Shown piece after piece: positions 1 through 8,640 of a stretch of 44,684 bases of DNA (position 1 is the first letter of the stretch; each line of letters begins with the position of its first letter). This DNA is from an uncultured Flavobacterium sp. (GTDB taxonomy: Bacteria; Bacteroidota; Bacteroidia; Flavobacteriales; Flavobacteriaceae). The notes under the pieces were generated by a model. The model was not told the origin of the DNA. It saw only the letters and a program-made list of their open reading frames with translations, and ran no database searches. The DNA lies in NCBI RefSeq assembly GCF_946479975.1, contig NZ_CAMLIX010000011.1:1-44684 (forward strand), given 5' to 3'. The translations under genes and the position numbers were made by a program.

Positions 1-2
1 GG

Positions 3-1358
3 ATTGCTGGTTTGAGTGATGAAGGAGGCGCAGGAGGCTGGCTTGGTGCGATTATGAAACAATTTATTTTACCAAATAAAGAAGAAATTCAGAAGCTGGA
101 GCAGTTTGTGGACAAAACATTATGGGGCGGACTTCAATATAATGGCGCCGATACATTGAAATATGGGGTCAAAAAAAGTCTTTTCTTTTACGAACCAACC
201 AAAATGCCGGAAGGAACATACAGCAAAGATATTAATTATAAAACGTGGGCAGCTTGGGATAAAAAAGGTGCAGATGATCCAGGAAGATCCTACAATTATC
301 CGCACGTGGCGGCGGCGCATTGGACCATGTATCGTTTAGCGAGATATCATGAAGGTTTGGTAACCAATCATTCTTGGGATTGGTATTTAAAAAATGCTTA
401 CGAAACCAGTATCGCCATGACCGGATTGGCGCCTTATTATGCACAGTTTGGGCAAATGGAAGGAACCGTTTTTTTATTGATTTTAAAAGATTTAAAAACT
501 GAAGGTTATACAGAAATGGCTGCCGATTTAGAAGCAAAAATGAAACTAAGAGCAGATCATTGGAAATCATTAAATTATCCTTTTGGGAGTGAAATGCCTT
601 GGGATTCTACAGGTCAGGAAGAAGTGTATATGTGGTCAGATTATTTTGGTTATACTGATAAAGCAAAAGTGACCCTTGATGCCATTTTAGCCTATATGCC
701 TACAATGCCGCACTGGGCTTACAACGGAAATGCACGCAGGTATTGGGATTTTCTTTATGGAGGAAAATTATCAAGAGTAGAACGCCAGATTCATCATTAT
801 GGATCGGCTTTGAATGCGATTCCGGTTTTGGAACAATTTAGAAAAACTCCCGATTTTCATTTATTAAAAGTGGGTTACGGCGGTTTATTAGGCGGTATTT
901 CAAATATTACCGAAGACGGTTTTGGATCGGCTGCTTTTCATTCGTATCCTGAAACTTTAAGAATCGATTATTTGTCAGGAGATTATGGTTCTGGTTTCTT
1001 TGGTTACGCGGTAAATACGGCGACTTTTATTACCAATGAAAAAGAATACGGCTGGCTGGCGTTTGGCGGAAATTTAAAAGAAAAAGGAGATGAGGTTGAG
1101 GTAACCATTACCACTGCTGCAAAATCTAAAGTATTTATTGCAACAAAAAAAATATGGTTAACATTGGACGCGGGAACTTTTAAAACCGTAAGTTACAATA
1201 CTAAAACGGGCGCTGTCAAGATTACACTAGATGCTAAAACTGCCTTTACGCCAAATGCTTATTTACGAGTAGATCAGGACGTAAAATTGTCTTACCCAAA
1301 AGTAAGAGGCGCTTATAAAATTGCCCTAAAAAGCAAACCTATTCAAATTAAATTATAA
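3..1358 (+). CDS. DUF5695-like (alpha/alpha-barrel glycosidase-like) protein, C-terminal part, 5' end outside window
   Basis: The reading frame is open from the first complete codon (base 3) to the stop at 1358, so the start lies left of the window. The TTG at 12 is internal to the sequence I-A-G-L-S-D-E-G-G-A and is not a believable start. The visible 452 residues begin with the SDEGGAGGWLGA stretch and continue with Trp/Tyr-rich helical segments (AAAHWTMYRLARYHEG, PLYY-like and HWAYNGNARRYWDF), then a beta-rich C-terminus. This resembles the DUF5695 family, large secreted proteins of unknown activity often found beside glycoside hydrolases; the family name is from memory. The GH42 gene follows after 6 bases, so the two are almost certainly co-transcribed. 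I infer a carbohydrate-active role; no catalytic residue can be named. Confidence 0.65.
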   Translation: MAGLSDEGGAGGWLGAIMKQFILPNKEEIQKLEQFVDKTLWGGLQYNGADTLKYGVKKSLFFYEPTKMPEGTYSKDINYKTWAAWDKKGADDPGRSYNYPHVAAAHWTMYRLARYHEGLVTNHSWDWYLKNAYETSIAMTGLAPYYAQFGQMEGTVFLLILKDLKTEGYTEMAADLEAKMKLRADHWKSLNYPFGSEMPWDSTGQEEVYMWSDYFGYTDKAKVTLDAILAYMPTMPHWAYNGNARRYWDFLYGGKLSRVERQIHHYGSALNAIPVLEQFRKTPDFHLLKVGYGGLLGGISNITEDGFGSAAFHSYPETLRIDYLSGDYGSGFFGYAVNTATFITNEKEYGWLAFGGNLKEKGDEVEVTITTAAKSKVFIATKKIWLTLDAGTFKTVSYNTKTGAVKITLDAKTAFTPNAYLRVDQDVKLSYPKVRGAYKIALKSKPIQIKL

Positions 1359-1364
1359 GATCGA

Positions 1365-3467
1365 ATGAACCAAAAATCAAAAAACCATTTCTTGAAAAAA
1401 GCATTACTTGCATTATTTGGAATAGTAATCAGCTTGCAGTCAAATGCGCAAAAGTTTGATAAGTATTTTCCAAAGAAAGACCTGACGACTGTTGGAGTTT
1501 ACTATTATCCTGAACATTGGGATGAAAGTCAATGGGATCGCGACCTTAAAAAAATTGCCGAAATGGGCTTCGAATTTACTCATTTTGGCGAATTTGCTTG
1601 GGCGCAGTTAGAACCTCAAGAAGGTGTTTATGATTTTAAATGGCTCGATAAAGCGGTTGCAATTGCTGCAAAATATAAGTTGAAAATTGTGATGTGTACT
1701 TCTACGGCAACGCCTCCAGTTTGGCTGGTTCGCAAGCATCCTGATGTTTTGGCAACCTATGAAGACGGAACTAAAACCGATCACGGTTCGAGACAGCACG
1801 CCTCTTTTTCAAGCAATTATTACCGAGCGTATTCGATGAAGATGATTGAAGAATTAGCAAAAAAGTATGGTAGTAATAAAAACATCATTGGCTGGCAGGT
1901 TGACAATGAACCTGCACGTTTTCTGGATTATGGTGCCGATGCGCTGCAGCGTTATCGCAATTGGTTAAAAGAAAAATATAAAACTATTGATGCCTTAAAT
2001 CAGGCTTGGGGAAATAGTTTTTGGAGCGGTACCTATTCAGATTTTAGTCAAATAAATATTCCGTTACATAGAGAATGGGGAATGAATTTACATTCTCAAT
2101 TGGATCATTACCGATTTGCTGATGAAGAAACCGCTACTTTTCTAGACGAACAGGCAGTTACATTACGAAAATTTACAAGTAAAGACCAATGGATAACTTC
2201 TAATTACAGATCCAATTACAATGAAAGTTTTGTTGGAATGAGCAAAGAATTAGACTTTGATTGTTATACACGATATTTGGTTTATGGCGGAAGTTTAGGC
2301 GTAGGTTCGCAAGGTTATCGTTTAGGGGATTATGCCAGTATCGGAATGTCGAATGACTTTTTTCGTCCAACGAAAGGAATGTACGGCTGTATGGAATTAC
2401 AGCCGGGACAGGTAAACTGGGGAAGCATTAATCCGCAGCCAATGCCGGGAACGGTTCGCATGTGGTTGTGGCACGTTTTTGCCGGCGGAAGTAAATTTGC
2501 CTGCACCTATCGTTTTCGCGCGCCTTTGTATGGTTACGAGCAATATCATTACGGAATCGTGGGTACAGATGGTGTAACGCCAACTCCAGGCGGTTTAGAG
2601 TTCAATCAGTTTATTAAAGAAATTGATACTTTAAGAAAAAAATATGATCCTAAAGCAGGATTGCCAAATGAGTATTTAAAACGCAAAACGGGGATTTTAT
2701 TCAATGGCGACAACGTTATGGGAATCGACTTGAATAAACAAACAAAAGAGTGGAATACGATTGGACATTTTCTAAAATATTATAAAGCTACAAAGTCTTT
2801 TGGTGCGCCGGTTGATTTTGTCCGCGATACGACTAATTTCTCAAAATATCCTTTTTTAGTTGTGCCAGCGTATCAAATGATTGATCAAAAAATGATTGAT
2901 AAATTGACAGCGTATGCTAAAAATGGGGGCAATTTAGTTTTGAGTTGTCGATCTGGAATTCAAAATCGTCAAGGACATCTTTGGGAAGCTAAGTTTTATG
3001 AACCAATGTGGAATTTAATTGGTTCTGAAGTAGAATCGTATGATTTGTTGATGCCTCAATCTCCGGGAACAATCAAGTTTGAAAATCAGGAATTTGCTTG
3101 GACAAGCTGGGGAGATTTACTAAAACCAAATAAAGAAACTGAGGTTTGGGCAACGTATGCAAGCGAATTTTACGCAGGAAAACCAGCCGTTATTTCGCGT
3201 AACCTTGGTAAAGGAACGGTAACTTATATTGGTGTAGATTCTAAAAACGGCGATCTTGAAAAGCAGGTTTTAAGAAAATTATACCAAAAGCAAAATGCTC
3301 CAATAGAAAAATATCCAGAAGGAGTAATGGTAGATTACCGCGACGGATTTGGTATTGCAGTCAATTACTCAGATAAAATCTACGAAATCAATTTACCAAA
3401 AAATGCCAAAATTATTATCGGAAATAAAGCAATCAAAACCGCTGGTGTATTGGTTTGGAAGTATTAA
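1365..3467 (+). CDS. GH42 beta-galactosidase, secreted
   Basis: Predicted to hydrolyse terminal beta-D-galactosides from oligosaccharides or galactan side chains. Residues 1-29 form a signal peptide ending SNAQ. The GH42 TIM barrel starts at about residue 43 (GVYYYPEHWDESQW). The acid/base Glu is E182 in GWQVDNEP and the nucleophile is E344 in MELQPGQVNWG; both motifs are diagnostic of family 42. Residues about 420-640 form the trimerisation-like Rossmann domain, and the 700-residue length is normal for the family. It starts 6 bases after the preceding stop, implying one transcript with the DUF5695-like gene. A signal peptide on a GH42 suggests periplasmic action, whereas many GH42 enzymes are cytoplasmic. 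Arabinosidase activity is an alternative for some family members. Confidence 0.93.
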   Translation: MNQKSKNHFLKKALLALFGIVISLQSNAQKFDKYFPKKDLTTVGVYYYPEHWDESQWDRDLKKIAEMGFEFTHFGEFAWAQLEPQEGVYDFKWLDKAVAIAAKYKLKIVMCTSTATPPVWLVRKHPDVLATYEDGTKTDHGSRQHASFSSNYYRAYSMKMIEELAKKYGSNKNIIGWQVDNEPARFLDYGADALQRYRNWLKEKYKTIDALNQAWGNSFWSGTYSDFSQINIPLHREWGMNLHSQLDHYRFADEETATFLDEQAVTLRKFTSKDQWITSNYRSNYNESFVGMSKELDFDCYTRYLVYGGSLGVGSQGYRLGDYASIGMSNDFFRPTKGMYGCMELQPGQVNWGSINPQPMPGTVRMWLWHVFAGGSKFACTYRFRAPLYGYEQYHYGIVGTDGVTPTPGGLEFNQFIKEIDTLRKKYDPKAGLPNEYLKRKTGILFNGDNVMGIDLNKQTKEWNTIGHFLKYYKATKSFGAPVDFVRDTTNFSKYPFLVVPAYQMIDQKMIDKLTAYAKNGGNLVLSCRSGIQNRQGHLWEAKFYEPMWNLIGSEVESYDLLMPQSPGTIKFENQEFAWTSWGDLLKPNKETEVWATYASEFYAGKPAVISRNLGKGTVTYIGVDSKNGDLEKQVLRKLYQKQNAPIEKYPEGVMVDYRDGFGIAVNYSDKIYEINLPKNAKIIIGNKAIKTAGVLVWKY

Positions 3468-3497
3468 AAACTTTTTGATAAATTGAATAAAATTAAG

Positions 3498-3637
3498 TTT
3501 AAACACATAGAAAAATAGTTTAATATCTCGGGAAAGAGAATGGAAAAAACAAGTTTTCACACATAGCTATTCTATGTTTATTAATGCAAGTGAAACGCCT
3601 TTGTACATAAAGAAAACTATGTTTCAATGTGTTGAAA
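3498..3637. repeat. Intergenic repeat, copy 1 (about 140 bp, inverted ends)
   Basis: The left end (3498-3518) reads as TTT followed by AAACACATAGAAAAATAG. The right end (3617-3637) is its imperfect reverse complement, beginning CTATGTTTCAATGTG. The interior is homologous, in reverse-complement orientation, to the interior of the copy at 7042-7182 (shared AAAGAGAAT, CTATGTTTATT and a GAAACGCCTTT-like block). It fills most of the 192-bp gap between GH42 and GH43 and contains no ORF. Confidence 0.75.
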
Positions 3638-3659
3638 AAATAGATTTAATAACAAGGAA

Positions 3660-5786
3660 ATGAAACTAATTTACAGTCTTATTGTACTAGCTTTTACAAC
3701 AGCAGTTTTTGCTCAAAAAGATGTTAAGCAGGAAGTTAGTAATCCAATTTTACCAGGTTGGTTTGCAGATCCAACGATTAAAAAGTTTGGCGATATTTAT
3801 TATATCTACGCCACTACAGATAACGAAATGCTGGCATCTGGAGCGCCGACGGTTTGGTACAGCAAAGACTTTAAAAACTGGTACAATTACATCATGGAAA
3901 TTCCGTCTTTTTCAGCAAAATCAATTACCAATTTTTGGGCTCCAGATATTATTGAAGGCGATGACCGAAAATATTATTTGTATTTTGGAAACTGCGAAAT
4001 GGGCTGTAATATTTACGGCTATGTTTCAGATTCGCCTGTTGGACCTTGGAAAAAACTGAGCGATCAGGATGTTCCTGTGATTTCTAATGGTTATCCGCGA
4101 GAAAATTTCCCTTCACTTGATGCACAATTTTTTAAAGATGATGATGGAAAAATATACGGTTATTGGGGAACGTGGGTGCATTATAACGGAGGTTACGCAG
4201 TCGGCGAATTGAATAAAAAGAATTTGAGTGAAATGTTACATTCTAAAAATATACCGTTAGAACAAACTCCTGCTCCGTTTGAAGCCGCTTATATGATGAA
4301 AAAAGGTTCCAAATATATCTTAATGTATTCCGGTGCTTCTTGTCATGATGAAACTTACAATGTTCGTTATTCGTATTCCAATTCACCTTACGGACCTTTT
4401 ACAGCGGGAAAAAACAATCCGATTTTGAGTACTAATGAAGATCAAACCGTTCATGGTCCCGGGCATCATTCTGTTTTAGAAGAAAATGGCAATCATTATA
4501 TCGTGTATCATAAACACGATTATCCAATGACGAGAGGTGGCATGGCGAGACAAATTTGCGTGGATCAAATGATTTTTGAAAATGATTCGACCATCAGAAA
4601 AGTAGTGCCTTCAAGTCAAGGAATTAAAGATTTATTGAAATCAAATGTTCCAGAAAATATTGCTTTTCAGGCAAAGACATCGGCTTCTTCATTTTATCAT
4701 TTAAAATCAAATCAGTACGACTACGAATACAAACCGTTGTTTGCCACTGATGATAATAATGCGACAATGTGGAAGGTGGCAGTGAATACTTCACCTCAAT
4801 TTTTAATTGTGGATTTGGGTGCTGAAAAGAATATTAAAAGGGTGATGACACAATTTGAATTTGCGAGTTATTATTATCAATATAAATTAGAGTATTCGCT
4901 CGATGGAAAAAAGTGGCATTTATTTGCAGATCAATCCAAAAATCGAACCGCAGGAAGTCCGATGATTGATGATAATGATGTAAAGGCGCGCTACATAAAA
5001 CTAACCGTTTTAGGAACCGAAAAAATGGGACTTTACGCTGCCGTTTGGAATATTAAAGTGTATAGTTCATTGTTTGAGATGCCGCTACAATTGCAAAATA
5101 AAGCATCGAAAACAGCTCCAGCAGAAAAAAGTGCTAAAAAACTCTTAGTCCTTTTTGATGCAGAAAAAATTAAAAGTAATAATGCTATAAATACTATTTC
5201 AAATAAGGGTTCATTAGGTGGCATTTTTATCAAAAGTGGTGCTGTTTCTTTAGAAAAAACAGATAGGATACATGCATTTAATTTCAAAAATGGCGCTTAT
5301 ACTTTAGATAAATCGGTACCCAGAACATTGGCATGGAACGGCTCTTATACCGCTGCAGTTTGGGTTAAAAATCCAGAAATAGCAAAAGAAGGCGAAATTC
5401 TAGCATCTTGGTGCGATAGAACCGAATTTGGTTTAGCAAATTCATACAATGCATTGGCTTACAACAGCGGTAATTATGGCGCTGGTGTACACTTAGACGG
5501 ACATTTTGATATGAAATTCAATAAAGTTCCCGAAGCCAATAAATGGCATCATATTGTTTTGACTTTTGATGGCGTTGTAGAAAAAGTGTATGTAGATGGT
5601 ATTCTAGATAATTCGCAAAATATGCTGTTATCATCAGCAATTGATAAAGCCAAGATTATTATCGGAGCCTCAGATATAGGCGAGAATTTTACTGGATTCA
5701 TCGCCTCATTACGATTATATGATTATGCCTTAAATGAGCAGGATTTAATAAAACTAATGAAGGACTCCAAACCTCAAAAAGAATAA
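3660..5786 (+). CDS. GH43 glycosidase with F5/8-type C and LamG-like domains, secreted
   Basis: Likely an exo-acting arabinosidase, xylosidase or galactosidase. The signal peptide ends near residue 19 (AVFAQ). The five-bladed propeller catalytic domain spans about 28-325 with the expected triad: base D37 in WFADPT, pKa-tuning D154 in SLDAQFF and acid E208 in PFEAAYM. A discoidin (F5/8 type C) carbohydrate-binding domain follows at about 335-470 (FLIVDLGAEKNIKRV), then a concanavalin/LamG-like domain at about 500-705 (KWHHIVLTFDGVVEKVYVDG). The two accessory domains suggest binding to complex side chains; some GH43 subfamilies acting on type II arabinogalactan have this build, but I cannot fix the subfamily. 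It sits with GH42 and GH36, which supports a galactose-rich target. The start follows an AACAAGGAA stretch. Confidence 0.9.
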   Translation: MKLIYSLIVLAFTTAVFAQKDVKQEVSNPILPGWFADPTIKKFGDIYYIYATTDNEMLASGAPTVWYSKDFKNWYNYIMEIPSFSAKSITNFWAPDIIEGDDRKYYLYFGNCEMGCNIYGYVSDSPVGPWKKLSDQDVPVISNGYPRENFPSLDAQFFKDDDGKIYGYWGTWVHYNGGYAVGELNKKNLSEMLHSKNIPLEQTPAPFEAAYMMKKGSKYILMYSGASCHDETYNVRYSYSNSPYGPFTAGKNNPILSTNEDQTVHGPGHHSVLEENGNHYIVYHKHDYPMTRGGMARQICVDQMIFENDSTIRKVVPSSQGIKDLLKSNVPENIAFQAKTSASSFYHLKSNQYDYEYKPLFATDDNNATMWKVAVNTSPQFLIVDLGAEKNIKRVMTQFEFASYYYQYKLEYSLDGKKWHLFADQSKNRTAGSPMIDDNDVKARYIKLTVLGTEKMGLYAAVWNIKVYSSLFEMPLQLQNKASKTAPAEKSAKKLLVLFDAEKIKSNNAINTISNKGSLGGIFIKSGAVSLEKTDRIHAFNFKNGAYTLDKSVPRTLAWNGSYTAAVWVKNPEIAKEGEILASWCDRTEFGLANSYNALAYNSGNYGAGVHLDGHFDMKFNKVPEANKWHHIVLTFDGVVEKVYVDGILDNSQNMLLSSAIDKAKIIIGASDIGENFTGFIASLRLYDYALNEQDLIKLMKDSKPQKE

Positions 5787-5823
5787 ATAGTAATTTAGGC
5801 TTTTTAATATAAAAACAACTAAA

Positions 5824-7032
5824 ATGACAAAAGGTATAGGCGGTTCGACTGCTGCAATTGAATTAGAAAAAATTGAAAACAGAACGCAAAACGTACAACC
5901 AATTCAATTAGAAGAATATCAGGAACGTATCAAAAAAGCGGTTCAGTTAATGAAATCACTTTCTGTAAAAGCACTTTATCTAAATGCGGGAACAAATCTG
6001 TACTATTTTACAGGAACACTTTGGAGTGCTTCAGAACGAATGGTTGGAGGAATTTTGTTTGATGACGGTTCTTTAGAATATATCGCTCCAAAATTTGAAG
6101 AAGGTACTTTTAAAAAATATATGAAAGTGCAATCGACTATTCATTGCTGGGAAGAACATGAATCTCCATATGTTTTGTTTGGAAAGTTATTAGCAGAAAA
6201 AAAGGTTTCTGGAAAAATTGCCATTGATGAATCTGCGGCTTATTTTTTAGTGGACGGAATTGCTAAAGCCAATAGTTCTTTTGAGTTTATAACAGCACAG
6301 CAAATTACTTCGTCTTGCAGAATGCAGAAATCGAAAAACGAAATTGCGATAATGCAGCAAGCGAAAGATATTACGATGGAAGTACAAAGAGCTGCTGCGA
6401 GAATACTAAAACCCGGAATTACAGTTTGCGAAGTGACAGATTTTATTAATAAAGCGCATATCAAGGCTGGAATTTCTTCTGGTTCCTATTTCTGTATTGT
6501 TTTGTTTTCAGATGACACACAATATCCGCATGGCGTTTCTGTGCCTCAGCCATTAAAAGAAAATGATGCTGTTATTGTCGATACAGGTTGTAGGCTTGAA
6601 GGTTATCTTTCTGATATCACAAGATCGTATGCTTTTGGAGAACCTTCAGAAGAATATAAAACCATTTGGAATTTAGAACAAAAAACACAATTTGCTGCTT
6701 TTGAAGCTGCTAAAATTGGCGCGACCTGTGGCTCTGTAGATGATGCTGCCAGAAAAACATTAGCGGAAGCGGGATTAAGTCCTGATTATGAATTACCGGG
6801 ATTGCCTCACAGAGTTGGACACGGAACAGGATTAGATATTCATGAATATCCGTATTTAGTCCGCGGAAGCGAAATAAAATTGTTAGAAGGAATGGTTGTC
6901 AGCAACGAACCGATGATTTGCATTCCAGGAAAATTCGGAATCAGACATGAAGATCATTTTTATATGACAGAAAACGGTCCAAAATGGTTTACAACGCCAA
7001 TGCAGAGTGTAGAGAATCCTTTTGGGTATTAA
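5824..7032 (+). CDS. M24-family metallopeptidase (Xaa-Pro aminopeptidase/prolidase-like), cytoplasmic
   Basis: Has the two-domain layout of the family: an N-terminal creatinase-like domain (about 30-165) and a pita-bread catalytic domain (about 175-400). The five metal ligands are present: D253 (IVDTGC), D264 (LSDITR), H333 (GHGTGLDIHEYP), E362 (VVSNEP) and E376 (IRHEDHF), so it should be an active dinuclear metallohydrolase. There is no signal peptide, so it acts in the cytoplasm. The first 25 residues (MTKGIGGSTAAIELEKIE) are an extension before the usual fold. It follows the GH43 by 37 bases and therefore probably shares its transcript, an odd partner for secreted glycosidases. Activity on Xaa-Pro peptides is inferred from family only; creatinase-like activity on a non-peptide amide is an alternative. 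Confidence 0.88.
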   Translation: MTKGIGGSTAAIELEKIENRTQNVQPIQLEEYQERIKKAVQLMKSLSVKALYLNAGTNLYYFTGTLWSASERMVGGILFDDGSLEYIAPKFEEGTFKKYMKVQSTIHCWEEHESPYVLFGKLLAEKKVSGKIAIDESAAYFLVDGIAKANSSFEFITAQQITSSCRMQKSKNEIAIMQQAKDITMEVQRAAARILKPGITVCEVTDFINKAHIKAGISSGSYFCIVLFSDDTQYPHGVSVPQPLKENDAVIVDTGCRLEGYLSDITRSYAFGEPSEEYKTIWNLEQKTQFAAFEAAKIGATCGSVDDAARKTLAEAGLSPDYELPGLPHRVGHGTGLDIHEYPYLVRGSEIKLLEGMVVSNEPMICIPGKFGIRHEDHFYMTENGPKWFTTPMQSVENPFGY

Positions 7033-7041
7033 ATAGGTTCT

Positions 7042-7182
7042 TTTTTAAACACATAGAAACATAGTTTTTATAAACTTAAAAAAGGCATTTCAATTGGTTA
7101 AATAAACATAGTTGTATGATAGAAATGTATTCTCTTTTTATTTTTTACAGACTTAAAACCTATGTTTCTATGTGTTTAAAAA
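7042..7182. repeat. Intergenic repeat, copy 2 (perfect 23-bp inverted ends)
   Basis: The arms 7042-7064 and 7160-7182 are exact reverse complements over 23 bases; the core is AAACACATAGAAACATAG. The 95-base interior is homologous to copy 1 (3498-3637) when reverse-complemented. It occupies the gap between the M24 gene and the DUF6055 gene. A long N-terminal extension of the downstream reading frame (7116-7220) falls partly inside this repeat, which argues against that extension being translated. Confidence 0.82.
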
Positions 7183-7220
7183 TTAATTTTTTGTTCTATT
7201 TAAATAATAAATTCAGTGTA

Positions 7221-8564
7221 ATGATAAATCAAAGACCTTTTGTAAAGATTTTATCAGCCATTATTTACGGCGCTTTTTTTATGGTTTCGGCTCAAGAAAC
7301 AAAGAAGAAAGAACTCTATATTCCTAAAAAAGTATGGATGCTGCCCGAGAATAATGATTTTAAAGATTCTAAGAGCGATTACAATTTTGATTACATGGTT
7401 GCATCAGAGAATTTTGCGATATTCTGGCATAAAGAGTACGGAAAGAATCCGATGTCTAATGCGGACGAAACAGAGCAATTTAATCCTCAAAAAATGTTGA
7501 GTGAATGTGAACGTATTTACGATGTCTATGTAAATCAGTTAAAATTGGTGCAATCTGGACATTCGCTCATCGATAAATATAAAATTTTAGTTTTTGTTTT
7601 TAAAGGAGAAGAAAAAACAGCATTTGGAGGTGGTGACGAAGATAAAGTTGGGATTTTTTGGACACCAGCTGTTCGTGTAAACAAAGAGCCTTATGGTGTT
7701 TTGGCTCATGAATTGGGACATAGTTTTCAATATTTAAGTCATGCCGATGCGGGCAAAGGTCCTAACGGGGCGATTATGGAAATGTCTGCTCAATATATGC
7801 TCTGGCAGGTTTATTCAGATTGGATGACTTTTGAAAATTATCACTTAGTAGATTATTTAAAGGGTACTCATTACGGATTTTTACATCCGTATAATATGTA
7901 TCATTCGCCTTATGTGATTGAATATTGGTCAGAAAAAAGAGGAAAGGATTTCTTTGGGAAATTAATGCGTAATTCTGAAATAGAGGAAGATGCGGTATTG
8001 ACTTACAAGCGTTTGAACAACATTAATCAGAACCAATTTAATGATGAAATGTTTGATGCTTCCAGAAGATTTATTACTTGGGATTTACCAAGAATTGAAG
8101 TTGTTGCAAAACCTTATGCTAATAAACATTTTACGAAAGTAAATCAATTACCAGATAATTGGTACAGAGTCGATTCGACAAATTGCCCTCAAAATTATGG
8201 TTACAACGGCATAAAACTTACTGTTCCTAAATCTGGAAAAAAGCTGGATTTGAATTTTAAAGGAATTGCTGGAGAAAATGGTTTCTCAAAAGCGAAAACA
8301 GAAAAAGCGGGCTGGAGATATGGTTTTGTGGCTCAGCTTAAAAATGGAAAACGAGTTTACAGCGAAACTTTCAAAAAAAATAATGGAAAGTTTTCATTTA
8401 AAGTGCCAGAAGATACCGAATATTTATGGCTGGTAGTAATGGGAGCACCAACTGAACATTGGCAGCGGCCAAACAGATGGGGCGAAAAAGCAGATAAAAC
8501 TCCAGATGAACAATGGCCGTACGAATTTCAATTGTCAGGTGCAGCTGTTGTGAATGTGAATTAG
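7221..8564 (+). CDS. DUF6055-like secreted protein with HELGH zinc-metallopeptidase motif
   Basis: I chose the ATG at 7221 (447 residues) because it gives a clean signal peptide (MINQRPFVKILSAIIYGAFF then MVSAQ). The in-frame ATG at 7116 would add 35 residues translated from an intergenic repeat. The mature protein has a metallopeptidase-like domain with HELGH at 163-167 and a downstream Glu in IMEMSAQY (E187) that could be the third ligand, as in gluzincins. A beta-sandwich-like C-terminal domain follows at about 310-445, with Trp-rich segments (TEYLWLVVMGAPTEHWQRPNRW). This matches the uncharacterised DUF6055 family as I remember it. Proteolysis is inferred from the motif only. It lies between M24 and GH36 genes and may process glycoproteins such as arabinogalactan proteins. 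Confidence 0.72.
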   Translation: MINQRPFVKILSAIIYGAFFMVSAQETKKKELYIPKKVWMLPENNDFKDSKSDYNFDYMVASENFAIFWHKEYGKNPMSNADETEQFNPQKMLSECERIYDVYVNQLKLVQSGHSLIDKYKILVFVFKGEEKTAFGGGDEDKVGIFWTPAVRVNKEPYGVLAHELGHSFQYLSHADAGKGPNGAIMEMSAQYMLWQVYSDWMTFENYHLVDYLKGTHYGFLHPYNMYHSPYVIEYWSEKRGKDFFGKLMRNSEIEEDAVLTYKRLNNINQNQFNDEMFDASRRFITWDLPRIEVVAKPYANKHFTKVNQLPDNWYRVDSTNCPQNYGYNGIKLTVPKSGKKLDLNFKGIAGENGFSKAKTEKAGWRYGFVAQLKNGKRVYSETFKKNNGKFSFKVPEDTEYLWLVVMGAPTEHWQRPNRWGEKADKTPDEQWPYEFQLSGAAVVNVN

Positions 8565-8569
8565 AATTT

Positions 8570-8617
8570 AGACCTAACAGGTTTTAAAAAAGCTTTTAGG
8601 TCTCCTAAAAAAGCTTT
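8570..8617 (+). terminator. Overlapping alternative hairpins between DUF6055 and GH36 genes
   Basis: Stem 1 pairs AGACCTAA (8570-8577) with TTAGGTCT (8596-8603). Stem 2 pairs AAAGCTTTTAGG (8589-8600) with CCTAAAAAAGCTTT (8604-8617) with a 2-base bulge and a 3-base loop. The two share 8596-8600 and cannot form together. No long T-run follows, so it may be a weak terminator, processing site or attenuator. Confidence 0.4.
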
Positions 8618-8640
8618 CAATCATCTTTAAAAATATAAAA

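Noticed and set aside
7116..7220. N-terminal extension of the DUF6055-like protein
   Set aside because: Encoded largely by the intergenic repeat at 7042-7182; the ATG at 7221 gives a proper signal peptide.
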